Source: JAICUY01 sp963716585 (lineage in GTDB: Bacteria; Chloroflexota; Limnocylindria; QHBO01). From it: 22,652 nucleotides of DNA. Location of the stretch: assembly GCA_963716585.1 (NCBI GenBank), contig CAVQTN010000006.1, positions 1-22,652 of the forward strand. Reading direction: 5' to 3'. Each line of letters opens with the position of its first letter. Within the stretch, counting starts at the first letter, position 1. The translations under genes were made by a program, and so were the position numbers. A model generated the notes under the pieces. The model saw only the letters and a list, made by a program, of their open reading frames with translations. It ran no database searches and was not told where the DNA came from. Of the stretch, positions 7,140 through 21,170 are shown in pieces.

Positions 7140-7214
7140 ATCGGTCCTCGTGCTCGACGTGCGGGACCGATTCTCATACCTGGAGGTGGACGGACCGAAC
7201 TCATGCCGACCGAT
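7140..7214 (+). promoter_or_regulatory. Alternative-pairing region controlling the rplJ start
   Basis: ATCGGTCC (7140-7147) pairs perfectly with GGACCGAT (7164-7171). It can instead pair with GGACCG at 7192-7197 or GACCGAT at 7208-7214, inside codons 2-4 of rplJ; either would trap the ribosome-binding site GGAGGTG (7182-7188). This is the likely output part of the L10 leader. The switch is inferred from base pairing only. Confidence 0.5.
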
Positions 7215-7745
7215 GCCAAACGCCAGGCAGTCGCCGAGCTCGCGGAGCTGCTCCGCAGCAGCTCGGCGCTCGCCGTGGCCGACTACCGGGGACTGAGCGT
7301 CTCCGACATGCAATCGGTGCGCAAGACATTGCGCGCCAACGGCGTGCAGCTGCACGTCGCCAAGAATCGCCTGGTCAGGATCGCGGCCGATGACGCCGGC
7401 CGGCCCGACCTGAAGCCGCTGCTCGAGGGCCCGACCGCGCTGGCCTCGATCGACGGCGACGCGGTGACCATGGCCAGGGCGCTGCAGGAGGCCTTCCGAC
7501 CGTACGCGCGCACGGTCACCATTCGTGGTGGCCTGCTCGGTAGCCAATCACTGGATGCAGGGCAGCTGCAGCGCCTGGCGACGCTGCCGAGCCGCGAGGT
7601 CCTGCTGGCGAGGCTGGCCGGCGGGATGGCAGCCCCGCTCTCGGGAATGGCCGGTGTGCTTGCCGCGCCCCTGCGAGGCCTCGTCGGCGTGCTGTCCGCG
7701 ATCGCCGATCAGAAGCGAACCCACGAAAGCGGCTCCGCCGCGTAA
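7203..7745 (+). CDS. rplJ: 50S ribosomal protein L10
   Basis: A 180-residue stalk-base protein that anchors L7/L12 dimers next to L11 on 23S rRNA. The N-terminal globular domain shows AVAELAELLRSSSALAVADY, GLSVSDMQSVRKTLRANG and LHVAKNRLVRIA, the usual L10 signature. The C-terminal helix that binds L12 (LARLAGGMAAPLSGMAGVLA and LRGLVGVLSAIADQ) is long enough for more than two dimers. ATG 7203 is preceded by GGAGGTG at 7182-7188, 14 bases away, which is longer than ideal and sits inside the proposed regulatory structure. Followed by rplL after 68 bases. Confidence 0.96.
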   Translation: MPTDAKRQAVAELAELLRSSSALAVADYRGLSVSDMQSVRKTLRANGVQLHVAKNRLVRIAADDAGRPDLKPLLEGPTALASIDGDAVTMARALQEAFRPYARTVTIRGGLLGSQSLDAGQLQRLATLPSREVLLARLAGGMAAPLSGMAGVLAAPLRGLVGVLSAIADQKRTHESGSAA

Positions 7746-7813
7746 GACCCGCGGCCCTGCCGCTCAAGCGACCGGTGGCCCGCGCGCCACTGCCGAAGGA
7801 GTACGACGACACC

Positions 7814-8212
7814 ATGGCAACCAAGACGATGGACAAGGACACGATTCTCGAGGCGATCGACACGATGAGCGTCCTCGAGCTCTCCGAGCTGGTCAAGGCG
7901 TTCGAGGAGCGCTACGGCGTGACGGCCGCCGCGCCGGTCGCCGCTGCTGCCCCGGCTGCCGGTGGTGAGGCGGGCGGCGCCGCCGCTGCAGTCGAGGAGC
8001 AGACCGAGTTCGACGCGGTGCTGACCGAGGTCGGCGCCAACAAGATCCTGGTCATTAAGGCGGTCCGCGAGCTGACCGGCCTGGGCCTCAAGGAGGCCAA
8101 GGACCTCGTGGACGCGGCGCCCAAGCCCGTCAAGGAGGGCGTCAACAAGGAAGAGGCCGAGGCCGTCAAGGAGAAGCTGGCCGAGGCCGGCGCGACCGTC
8201 GAGATCAAGTAG
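7814..8212 (+). CDS. rplL: 50S ribosomal protein L7/L12
   Basis: A 132-residue stalk protein, present in several copies per ribosome, that recruits translation factors. The N-terminal dimerisation domain has TILEAIDTMSVLELSELVKA. An Ala/Pro/Gly-rich hinge spans about residues 38-62. The C-terminal factor-binding domain has TEFDAVLTEVGANKILVIKA, VRELTGLGLKEAKDLVDAAP and ends EKLAEAGATVEIK. ATG 7814 follows AAGGAG (7796-7801); an in-frame earlier start at 7775 would add residues unlike the family. A strong terminator lies just downstream, so rpoB is not transcribed from here by default. Confidence 0.97.
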   Translation: MATKTMDKDTILEAIDTMSVLELSELVKAFEERYGVTAAAPVAAAAPAAGGEAGGAAAAVEEQTEFDAVLTEVGANKILVIKAVRELTGLGLKEAKDLVDAAPKPVKEGVNKEEAEAVKEKLAEAGATVEIK

Positions 8213-8230
8213 CTCGTCCTGCGCATTGCA

Positions 8231-8262
8231 GGCGGTTGGTCGCCCGAAGGGGCGGCCCCGCC
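8231..8262 (+). terminator. Intrinsic-type terminator after rplL
   Basis: The inner stem GGTCGCCC/GGGCGGCC (8238-8257, loop GAAG, one T-G pair) is extended by GGCGG/CCGCC (8231-8235 with 8258-8262). The weak T-rich tail GCTTGTTCGT follows. It closes the ribosomal-stalk operon before the accessory genes. Confidence 0.75.
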
Positions 8263-8343
8263 GCTTGTTCGTCCACGGCGCCGTCACCGGCCCGTGCGTT
8301 TCAGCCGGCCGTTGGTAGCCTCGGTGGCAGGACGTCCGCGGCA

Positions 8344-8373
8344 TTGTTCGGCAACCGCGCCGAGGATTAGGCT
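8344..8373 (+). promoter_or_regulatory. Promoter for a probably leaderless gene at 8381
   Basis: TTGTTC (8344-8349), an 18-base spacer and TAGGCT (8368-8373). Only seven bases separate the -10 box from ATG 8381, so transcription should begin at or next to the start codon, as in leaderless mRNAs common in high-GC bacteria. No ribosome-binding site is visible. Confidence 0.5.
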
Positions 8374-8380
8374 CGACGGG

Positions 8381-8875
8381 ATGCGACTGCCACGAATCAA
8401 TCGGCCCAGCGAGCAGCCACGCCCCGAGATCGCGCCAGGCGGTCAGCCGTACCTGACCGCCTGGGGCCTCGAACCTATGCAATGGCGCCCCCTCGGCGGC
8501 CGGATCGCCGACGACGAGCGGGCGACGCTGGTATGGGTCGTTCACGGCGACGAGCTCCCGGATGACGTGGCGCTGCGCGCCCGACGCGCGTACGACGCCA
8601 TCGCCGAACGCGGCACGCCGCTGGTGGCGGAGACGACGCCGCGGGGAATCGAGATCGACCTGCCGGTTTCGACCGTGGCCGCCCACCTGCGCCACCTGGG
8701 GGGCTACGGGATCCTGCCCGATGCGGTGCTGGTGACCCCGCGCGTCTCGATCACCCACGTGCGCGCCCTGCGCGCGGAGCTCAAGCGCCTGCGCCCGGAG
8801 GTGCCGTTGTCGGTTGCCGAAGAACTGGACGACGGTTGGATCGCCGAGCTGCGGAGGGCGTCCGGCCTGTCCTGA
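8381..8875 (+). CDS. Conserved-looking protein of unknown function
   Basis: A soluble 164-residue protein I do not recognise. It has no signal peptide or membrane span. The sequence alternates short beta-like stretches (ATLVWVVHG, DAVLVTP, VSITHVRALR) with charged helices (VALRARRAYDAIAERG, VRALRAELKRLRP), which suggests a compact alpha/beta fold. The C-terminus is LSVAEELDDGWIAELRRAS. ATG 8381 is favoured over an in-frame GTG at 8294, because a -35/-10 pair ends seven bases before 8381 and the extra residues look non-coding. The next gene begins 18 bases after its stop, so the two probably form an operon. Confidence 0.75.
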   Translation: MRLPRINRPSEQPRPEIAPGGQPYLTAWGLEPMQWRPLGGRIADDERATLVWVVHGDELPDDVALRARRAYDAIAERGTPLVAETTPRGIEIDLPVSTVAAHLRHLGGYGILPDAVLVTPRVSITHVRALRAELKRLRPEVPLSVAEELDDGWIAELRRASGLS

Positions 8876-8893
8876 CGCGCAGAATGGCGTGAC

Positions 8894-9616
8894 ATGCAGA
8901 TCTCGCCGTCCATCCACCGCATCGGGTCGAACAGCATCGTCAACGCCTATCTCATCGAGGAGGCCGGCGAGGTGACGATCATCGACGCCGGCGTGCCGGG
9001 CTACTACGACGACATTCCACACGAGCTGGCGGCCATGGGCCGCTCCATCGGCGACGTTCGCGCCCTGGTGCTGACGCACGGCCACAGCGATCACATCGGC
9101 TTCGCCGAGCGCCTGCGGCGAGACCGGCACGTCCCGGTGTCGGTCCACGAGGCCGATGCCGCGCTGGCGCGCCGCGAGGTTCCGAATCCGGCGAAGGGCG
9201 GACCGATGCGCCTGGCCCCGCTGCTCGGCTTCCTGTGGTTCGGCATGCTCCACGGGGCCCTGCGCACGCCGAAGCTCACCGAGGTCGCCACGTTCGGTGA
9301 TGGCGCGACGCTCGACGTGCCCGGAAGCCCGCGCGTCATCCTGGTTCCCGGCCACACACCGGGCAGCGCCGCGTTGCACGTGCCGGCGTTGGATGCGCTC
9401 TTCGTCGGCGACGCAATGTCGACCTACGCCGTCACGACCGGGGTCCGCGGGCCGGGCGTTGCGCCGTTCACGGCGGATGCTGAGATGGCCGTCGCGTCGC
9501 TGTCGCGGCTGGCGCCGATCTCGGCCGGCGTGGTACTCCCCGGCCATGGGGATGCCTGGACCGGCGGTGTGGAAGAGGCGATCCGCCAGGTCCGCGGTCG
9601 TGCGGGCCACCCATGA
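8894..9616 (+). CDS. Metallo-beta-lactamase-fold hydrolase
   Basis: A 240-residue cytoplasmic enzyme of the metallo-beta-lactamase superfamily (glyoxalase-II-like architecture). All metal ligands are present: THGHSDH at residues 61-67 (His62, His64, Asp66, His67), His154 in VPGHTPGS, Asp173 in FVGDAMS and His218 in LPGHGD. A two-zinc or mixed-metal site that hydrolyses an ester or thioester is therefore expected; the substrate cannot be read from the sequence. Residues 101-125 form a hydrophobic insert (LLGFLWFGML) that may make a substrate lid or membrane contact. ATG 8894 directly begins the first beta strand. Its stop lies six bases from the converging stop of the DUF5996 gene. Confidence 0.92.
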   Translation: MQISPSIHRIGSNSIVNAYLIEEAGEVTIIDAGVPGYYDDIPHELAAMGRSIGDVRALVLTHGHSDHIGFAERLRRDRHVPVSVHEADAALARREVPNPAKGGPMRLAPLLGFLWFGMLHGALRTPKLTEVATFGDGATLDVPGSPRVILVPGHTPGSAALHVPALDALFVGDAMSTYAVTTGVRGPGVAPFTADAEMAVASLSRLAPISAGVVLPGHGDAWTGGVEEAIRQVRGRAGHP

Positions 9617-9622
9617 GTGGGC

Positions 9623-10666
9623 TCAGGGTTGCTCGGGCGATTCCTCGACGATCTCGTTCCGCAGCTCACGGACGCTCGCGGAACTGCCCGTAGCGTCGCG
9701 GGCAGATTCGAGCCCGGTTGTGCCCGTGCTCCATGCCCGCCGCGGTGGGCCGCTCGGGTAATTCGGTGGCTCCAGCGCGGCCCGCGGCCAGTCGCCCAAG
9801 TCGGCACCACCAGCATAGGTGTCTTCGAAAAATGCGATCACGGCGGCCTCCGGATCGTCGAGCGTCCGGATGTCGTCATAGCGCAGGACGAACTCCCGAA
9901 GGTCTGCGTGGTAGAACGCTGCGGCCGGCCGAACGGCCGCCCGTGGGAAGCCGGCCGGCTCGGGGTAGAAATAGGCGAAGAAGGCGGGCCCGAGCTCGCG
10001 GTCGGTCGCCCACCAACCGGCGCTGCTCAGCTCGTGTGAGTAGGCTTCCTCCATCACCCAGTTCGCGACGTTTGGTGACCCGCCCGGATGCGTCGGCGCG
10101 CGGCGGCCCGAGAAGCGCGCCGTGGTGAGATCGAAGCTCCCCCAGAAGAAGTGCACCGGGCTGACCTTTCCGACGAACGTCGCCTGGAAGATGGCGACCA
10201 GGCGGTACGCCTGGACCAGGGCGCGCTGGAAGGCCCGGACGTGCTCGCGGTCGTAGGTGGCGTGCGTGTAGTCCTGGTCGAATGGGATTGTCTCGACCAT
10301 TTCGACGGGGCGGGCGAGGATCGACAACTCGATGTCGAGCGAGCGCAAAGCCACCTGTACCTCGCGATAGAACTCCGCGACCGGCTTGGCGGCGAGTTCC
10401 ACGCTGGCGGAGTTCCCGTCACTCGTGCTGATGGCGAGCACGTGATCGACGAGGTCGAGGTCCATCTGAAACAAGCGGCTGTGGTAGGGGATCGCTGAGG
10501 TCGTCAGTCCGCGCGGCGTTACCGCCAGCGGGGCGTGCCACCAGTGGCTCGACGGTGGGGTCGCGGCCATGCGTAGCTTGCCGATGATCTGCGTCCACAA
10601 GTGGAGTGTTGTCAAGCTGTCGCCCCAGGCGCGCCAGGGAAGCTCTGGCCAGGCGTCGTGGCTCAT
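9623..10666 (-). CDS. DUF5996 family protein
   Basis: A 347-residue protein, the only convincing gene on the reverse strand. Its N-terminus, WPELPWRAWGDSLTTLHLW followed by TQIIGKLRMA and a HWWHAPLAVTPRGLTTSAIPY-type block, matches the DUF5996 family as I recall it. Further conserved-looking blocks include HFFWGSFDLTTARFSGRRAP (near residue 195) and EAYSHELSSAGWW. Its function is unknown. The His/Trp-rich segments could form an active or metal site, but this is speculation. The Met at 10666 (MSHDAWPELPW) is chosen; an upstream in-frame extension to 10891 is low-complexity and overlaps the divergent reductase gene. It converges on the hydrolase gene with a six-base gap. Confidence 0.85.
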   Translation of the reverse strand: MSHDAWPELPWRAWGDSLTTLHLWTQIIGKLRMAATPPSSHWWHAPLAVTPRGLTTSAIPYHSRLFQMDLDLVDHVLAISTSDGNSASVELAAKPVAEFYREVQVALRSLDIELSILARPVEMVETIPFDQDYTHATYDREHVRAFQRALVQAYRLVAIFQATFVGKVSPVHFFWGSFDLTTARFSGRRAPTHPGGSPNVANWVMEEAYSHELSSAGWWATDRELGPAFFAYFYPEPAGFPRAAVRPAAAFYHADLREFVLRYDDIRTLDDPEAAVIAFFEDTYAGGADLGDWPRAALEPPNYPSGPPRRAWSTGTTGLESARDATGSSASVRELRNEIVEESPEQP

Positions 10667-10794
10667 GCTGGGGCGACTGGGGCGCCGGTGCCCTCCTGCT
10701 CGGGATTGCGGTAGTGGATGGGGATGTTCATGCCCAGCCCGCTGCACGGCCGGTGCCAACGGTTGACGCGTGCGATGGTTGAACGCTGTGCCAT
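10663..10794 (-). CDS. Possible small upstream ORF (43 aa)
   Basis: A short reverse frame in the 203-base divergent spacer. Its TGA overlaps the DUF5996 ATG as ATGA, the pattern used by coupled genes elsewhere in this window. The product (start MAQRSTIARVN, tail NIPIHYRNPEQEG) matches nothing I know, and an alternative start lies at 10848. It may be a leader ORF or chance. Confidence 0.2.
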   Translation of the reverse strand: MAQRSTIARVNRWHRPCSGLGMNIPIHYRNPEQEGTGAPVAPA

Positions 10795-10869
10795 CCTCAA
10801 CGAGCTGACCGGCGAAACGCTCGTCGGCCACGAGATTGCTCGTGACATGCGCGAATGGAGGCACAGCAG

Positions 10870-11466
10870 GTGGCAACGAGACCAAACCCATCGCTCAGGT
10901 TCCTGGGCATCGCGGGCAGCCTTCGTGCTGCGTCCTACAACCGCGGCCTGATCCGCGCGGCGATCGACGTCGCGCCTGCCGGGACGAGCGTCGTCCATTA
11001 CGACCTCGCCGCAATCCCGATGTTCAATGCCGACGTCGAAGCAAGTGGAGACCCGCCGCCTGTCGCGGAATTCAGGCGAGCCATCGCGGCTGCCGACGCA
11101 CTCCTCATCGCGACCCCGGAGTACAACCATTGCGTTCCCGGGGTGCTCAAGAACGCGATCGACTGGGCATCGCGGCCGGCCCGCGGGTCGGTCCTGACGG
11201 GTAAGCCCGTTGCGATCATGGGCGCGAGCACTGGCCTCGGCGGGACCGCCCGAGCCCAGGCACATCTTCGCGACGGCCTGGCATACACGAACGGCTTTGT
11301 TCTGCCCTTGCCGGAGGTACTCGTCGGCCTCGCGGGTGAAAGGTTCGACGATGACGCCAACCTCACCGACCAGGACACGAGGCAGGAGATCCGCGACCTC
11401 CTGGTGGCGCTGGCCGCCTGGACCCGGCGGCTCGGACGCTCCGCAGACGCGGAAGTTGCGAGCTGA
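10870..11466 (+). CDS. NADPH-dependent FMN reductase family flavoprotein
   Basis: A 198-residue flavodoxin-fold oxidoreductase (FMN_red family), which uses NAD(P)H to reduce quinones, azo dyes, chromate or FMN. The N-terminal FMN phosphate-binding loop is GIAGSLRAASYNRGL (from residue 13). The diagnostic ATPEYNHCVPGVLKNAIDW sits at residues 81-99 and contacts the isoalloxazine ring. VAIMGASTGLGGTARAQAHL follows at about 104-123. GTG 10870 is preferred because GGAGG (10857-10861) lies eight bases upstream; the in-frame ATG 10855 has no such site. It is divergent from the DUF5996 gene. A degraded transposase tail begins within about ten bases of its stop. The real substrate is unknown. Confidence 0.9.
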   Translation: MATRPNPSLRFLGIAGSLRAASYNRGLIRAAIDVAPAGTSVVHYDLAAIPMFNADVEASGDPPPVAEFRRAIAAADALLIATPEYNHCVPGVLKNAIDWASRPARGSVLTGKPVAIMGASTGLGGTARAQAHLRDGLAYTNGFVLPLPEVLVGLAGERFDDDANLTDQDTRQEIRDLLVALAAWTRRLGRSADAEVAS

Positions 11467-11473
11467 GTCCGCT

Positions 11474-11553
11474 GGCAATCCCCTGGCCGCGGACGCCCGC
11501 CACGGGATCGCCATCGCGGATCATCTGGGGAGGAGATCGCCGCCGCTCACTGA
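11474..11553 (+). pseudogene. Degraded transposase C-terminus (copy 1)
   Basis: Directly after the reductase stop, the pieces NP, WPRTPA, GIAIADH and GEEIAAAH then stop can be joined across frameshifts. They parallel the reverse-strand copy at 11595-11722 (NPYPRTPAMATGIADHVW). Nucleotide blocks such as CCGCGGAC and ATCGCGGATCA are shared. It cannot be functional: only the tail remains, in shifted frames. Confidence 0.5.
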
Positions 11554-11594
11554 CCGATAGTGCGCCAATGTCCGTGGGCTGAGAGGCTAGCAGA

Positions 11595-11722
11595 CTAGTC
11601 GAGCAGCGCCGCAATCTCATCGCAGGTCCAGACGTGATCCGCGATGCCCGTCGCCATTGCGGGAGTCCGCGGGTACGGATTGGCGATGCTCTTATGCGGC
11701 CGACCAAAGTTCTGCCACCACG
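11595..11722 (-). pseudogene. Transposase C-terminal fragment (copy 2)
   Basis: About 40 codons read on the reverse strand: WWQNFGRPHKSI, then ANPYPRTPAMATG and IADHVWTCDEIAALLD, followed by TAG. A xNFxRPHxSL...TPAMAxGxxDHxW tail is typical of DDE transposases from bacterial insertion sequences. The rest of the gene is missing; upstream frames are closed within about 20 codons. It faces copy 1 tail to tail, about 40 bases away. The 11754-11776 segment, with CTCAAACTGAGACACTACC, could be an old terminal repeat, but no matching end was found. Confidence 0.65.
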
Positions 11723-11789
11723 GGGGCGGCTTAGGGGGTCAAGCATGGCCGATGCTCAAACTGAGACACTACCCGCGGAGGCGCTTCAC

Positions 11790-11817
11790 TTGACGAAGCG
11801 GAAACATTTGGTATACT
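11790..11817 (+). promoter_or_regulatory. Promoter of rpoBC
   Basis: TTGACG (11790-11795), a 16-base spacer and TATACT (11812-11817). Transcription would start near 11824, giving a leader of about 44 bases. The -10 context TTTGGTATACTCC matches that of the tRNA-Tyr promoter. It makes rpoBC independent of the rplJL operon. Confidence 0.8.
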
Positions 11818-11867
11818 CCTCATTCGCGTGTCCGCGCCTCACCCTGCCCTCTTTCTAGGAGTCCTGA

Positions 11868-15350
<3,483 letters not shown>

Positions 15351-15356
15351 CGACGT

Positions 15357-15378
15357 GACCGGCGCGGGAGCGCCGGTC
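15357..15378 (+). promoter_or_regulatory. Perfect GNRA-loop hairpin in the rpoB-rpoC spacer
   Basis: GACCGGCGC and GCGCCGGTC form a nine-base perfect stem closed by GGGA, a GNRA-type tetraloop, six bases after the rpoB stop. No T tract follows. It may be an mRNA processing or stability element, or a weak attenuator, separating rpoB from rpoC. Confidence 0.6.
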
Positions 15379-15471
15379 GACCCACCCCCAAGCACCACCC
15401 TGCCGGGCACCCTCTCAGGGCTCGGCGCGCATGGCAACGTCGGCGATCAGCCGCAGGAGTCGTAGCCACAC

Positions 15472-19923
<4,452 letters not shown>

Positions 19924-19945
19924 CCCTCCTTTCGGAGCGACTGAC

Positions 19946-19971
19946 AGGGCGGGCCGGCAGCGGCCCGCCCT
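19946..19971 (+). terminator. Terminator-like hairpin after rpoC
   Basis: AGGGCGGGCC and GGCCCGCCCT form a perfect ten-base GC-rich stem with loop GGCAGC, 22 bases after the rpoC stop. It has no T tract, which is common in high-GC genomes. A second GC-rich fold (GACGGC with GCCGTC, 20007-20042, enclosing CCCCG/CGGGG) follows. Confidence 0.7.
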
Positions 19972-20072
19972 CATCCGTGGCGGGGCCGGGACGCGCCGCC
20001 CCGCTCGACGGCCGGTCCCCGAATCGGGGTCCGCGGCGCCGTCACGTGAGCTCCCGCTGACCGCCCGGGCGG

Positions 20073-20102
20073 TTGACACCCCCGCGCTCGAAACCCTATA
20101 CT
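20073..20102 (+). promoter_or_regulatory. Promoter of the str operon (rpsL-rpsG-fusA)
   Basis: Perfect TTGACA (20073-20078), an 18-base spacer and TATACT (20097-20102). Transcription should begin near 20109, giving an untranslated leader of about 160 bases before rpsL. Confidence 0.82.
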
Positions 20103-20108
20103 TCGCGT

Positions 20109-20269
20109 TCGGCGTCCCGCCTCGAGCGGGACTCCTGCGTGTGTGCCCCATGGGGGCGCCTGCCGTCTATGTTGAAACCCACCGATCTTCGTCCATGGGG
20201 ATCGTGCGGCCCGCGACGGTAGAAACAAACAGCCCAGATCACGATTCACGAGCGAACGCGAGGTTCTCG
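20109..20269 (+). promoter_or_regulatory. Structured leader of rpsL
   Basis: It holds GTCCCGC/GCGGGAC (20114-20132, loop CTCGA), GCCCC/GGGGC (20145-20157) and a weaker CGATC/GATCG pairing near 20182-20205. The last 50 bases are A-rich and unstructured up to GAGG at 20260-20263. The length and hairpins suggest ribosomal-protein feedback control. I recognise no known leader family. Confidence 0.45.
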
Positions 20270-20689
20270 TTGCCAACCATCAGCCAGCTGGTCCGCAAGG
20301 GCCGGAAGCCGATCAACAAGAAGGTGAAGGCGCCGGCGCTGCGCCGGACATTCAACACCCTGAAGCAGACCGCTTCCGAGGGCCGCGGAGCTCCCCAGCG
20401 GCGGGGCGTCTGCCTGCAGGTCATGACCCGCACCCCCAAGAAGCCGAACTCGGCGCTTCGCAAGGTGGCGCGCGTGCGGCTGACGAACGGGATGGAGGTG
20501 ACCGCCTACATCCCGGGCATCGGGCACAACCTCCAGGAGCACTCGGTGGTGCTGGTTCGCGGCGGCCGCGTCAAGGACCTGCCGGCGGTCAAGTACCACA
20601 TCGTTCGCGGGACGCTGGATGCCGCCGGCGTCCGGGACCGTCAGCAGGGTCGCAGCAAGTACGGCGCGAAGTCGGCGGGGAAGAGCTAA
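20270..20689 (+). CDS. rpsL: 30S ribosomal protein S12
   Basis: A 139-residue decoding-centre protein. The start is TTG 20270 (PTISQLVRKGRK), with GAGG at 20260-20263 six bases upstream; the frame stays open further upstream but the extra residues come from the leader. Family motifs: RRGVC, TPKKPNSALRKVARVRLTNG, YIPGIGHNLQEHSVVLVRGG and RVKDLPAVKYHIVRGTLD. Lys58 and the Lys of RVKDLP match the streptomycin-site Lys43 and Lys88 of Escherichia, so the site looks wild type. Between PAL and QRRGVC there are 18 residues (RRTFNTLKQTASEGRGAP, 25-42) where Escherichia has four. rpsG follows after four bases. Confidence 0.96.
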   Translation: MPTISQLVRKGRKPINKKVKAPALRRTFNTLKQTASEGRGAPQRRGVCLQVMTRTPKKPNSALRKVARVRLTNGMEVTAYIPGIGHNLQEHSVVLVRGGRVKDLPAVKYHIVRGTLDAAGVRDRQQGRSKYGAKSAGKS

Positions 20690-20693
20690 CCCG

Positions 20694-21166
20694 ATGCCCC
20701 GTCGTCCCACGGTCGCGCGCAAGAGCAAGTACGAAGAGCTGCTGGTCGGCACCGCGCTGACCCTCGACCAGTTCACCAACAAGCTGATGCATGGCGGCAA
20801 GCGCCAGCTCGCCAGCCGCATCCTGGAGGACGCCATCGCGCGCTGCGAGAAGCAGGCCGGTCGCTCCGGGGTCGAGGTCATGGAGCTGGCGCTGCGCAAC
20901 GCGATGCCGCTCATCGAGGTCAAGCCCAAGCGCGTCGGCGGCTCGACCTACCAGATCCCGGTCGAGGTCCGCGCCGATCGGCGCATCAGCCTCGGCATGC
21001 GCTGGCTGATCGATCGGCCCGCAAGCGCAACGGCAAGAGCATGGGGGACAAGCTGGCCGCCGAGTTCATGGACGCCTCGAACGGCATCGGTGCGGCGGTC
21101 AAGCGCCGCGAGGACACCCACCGCATGGCGGAGGCCAACAAGGCCTTCAGCCACTTCAAGTGGTAG
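20694..21166 (+). CDS. rpsG: 30S ribosomal protein S7, one frameshift
   Basis: A primary 16S rRNA-binding protein of the 30S head; in many bacteria it also represses the str operon. Frame one gives PRRPTVARKSKYEELLVGTA, NKLMHGGKRQLASRILEDA, MELALRNAMPLIEVKPKRVG and STYQIPVEVRADRRISLGMR up to WLID. The rest, ARKRNGKSMGDKLAAEFMDA through MAEANKAFSHFKW and stop, lies in the next frame. The total of 473 bases is one short of 158 codons, so a single lost base near 21012-21016 restores a normal 157-residue S7. A sequencing error is much more likely than a broken essential gene. ATG 20694 is preceded by GGGGAAG. Confidence 0.93.
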
Positions 21167-21170
21167 CCCG

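Noticed and set aside
7775..7813. Earlier start for rplL
   Set aside because: It adds 13 residues unlike L7/L12; ATG 7814 has AAGGAG upstream and begins the family's usual N-terminus.
20141..20269. N-terminal extension of S12 by 43 residues from ATG 20141
   Set aside because: The extra residues match nothing in S12, come from the hairpin leader, and TTG 20270 gives the normal PTISQLVRKG start with a ribosome-binding site.
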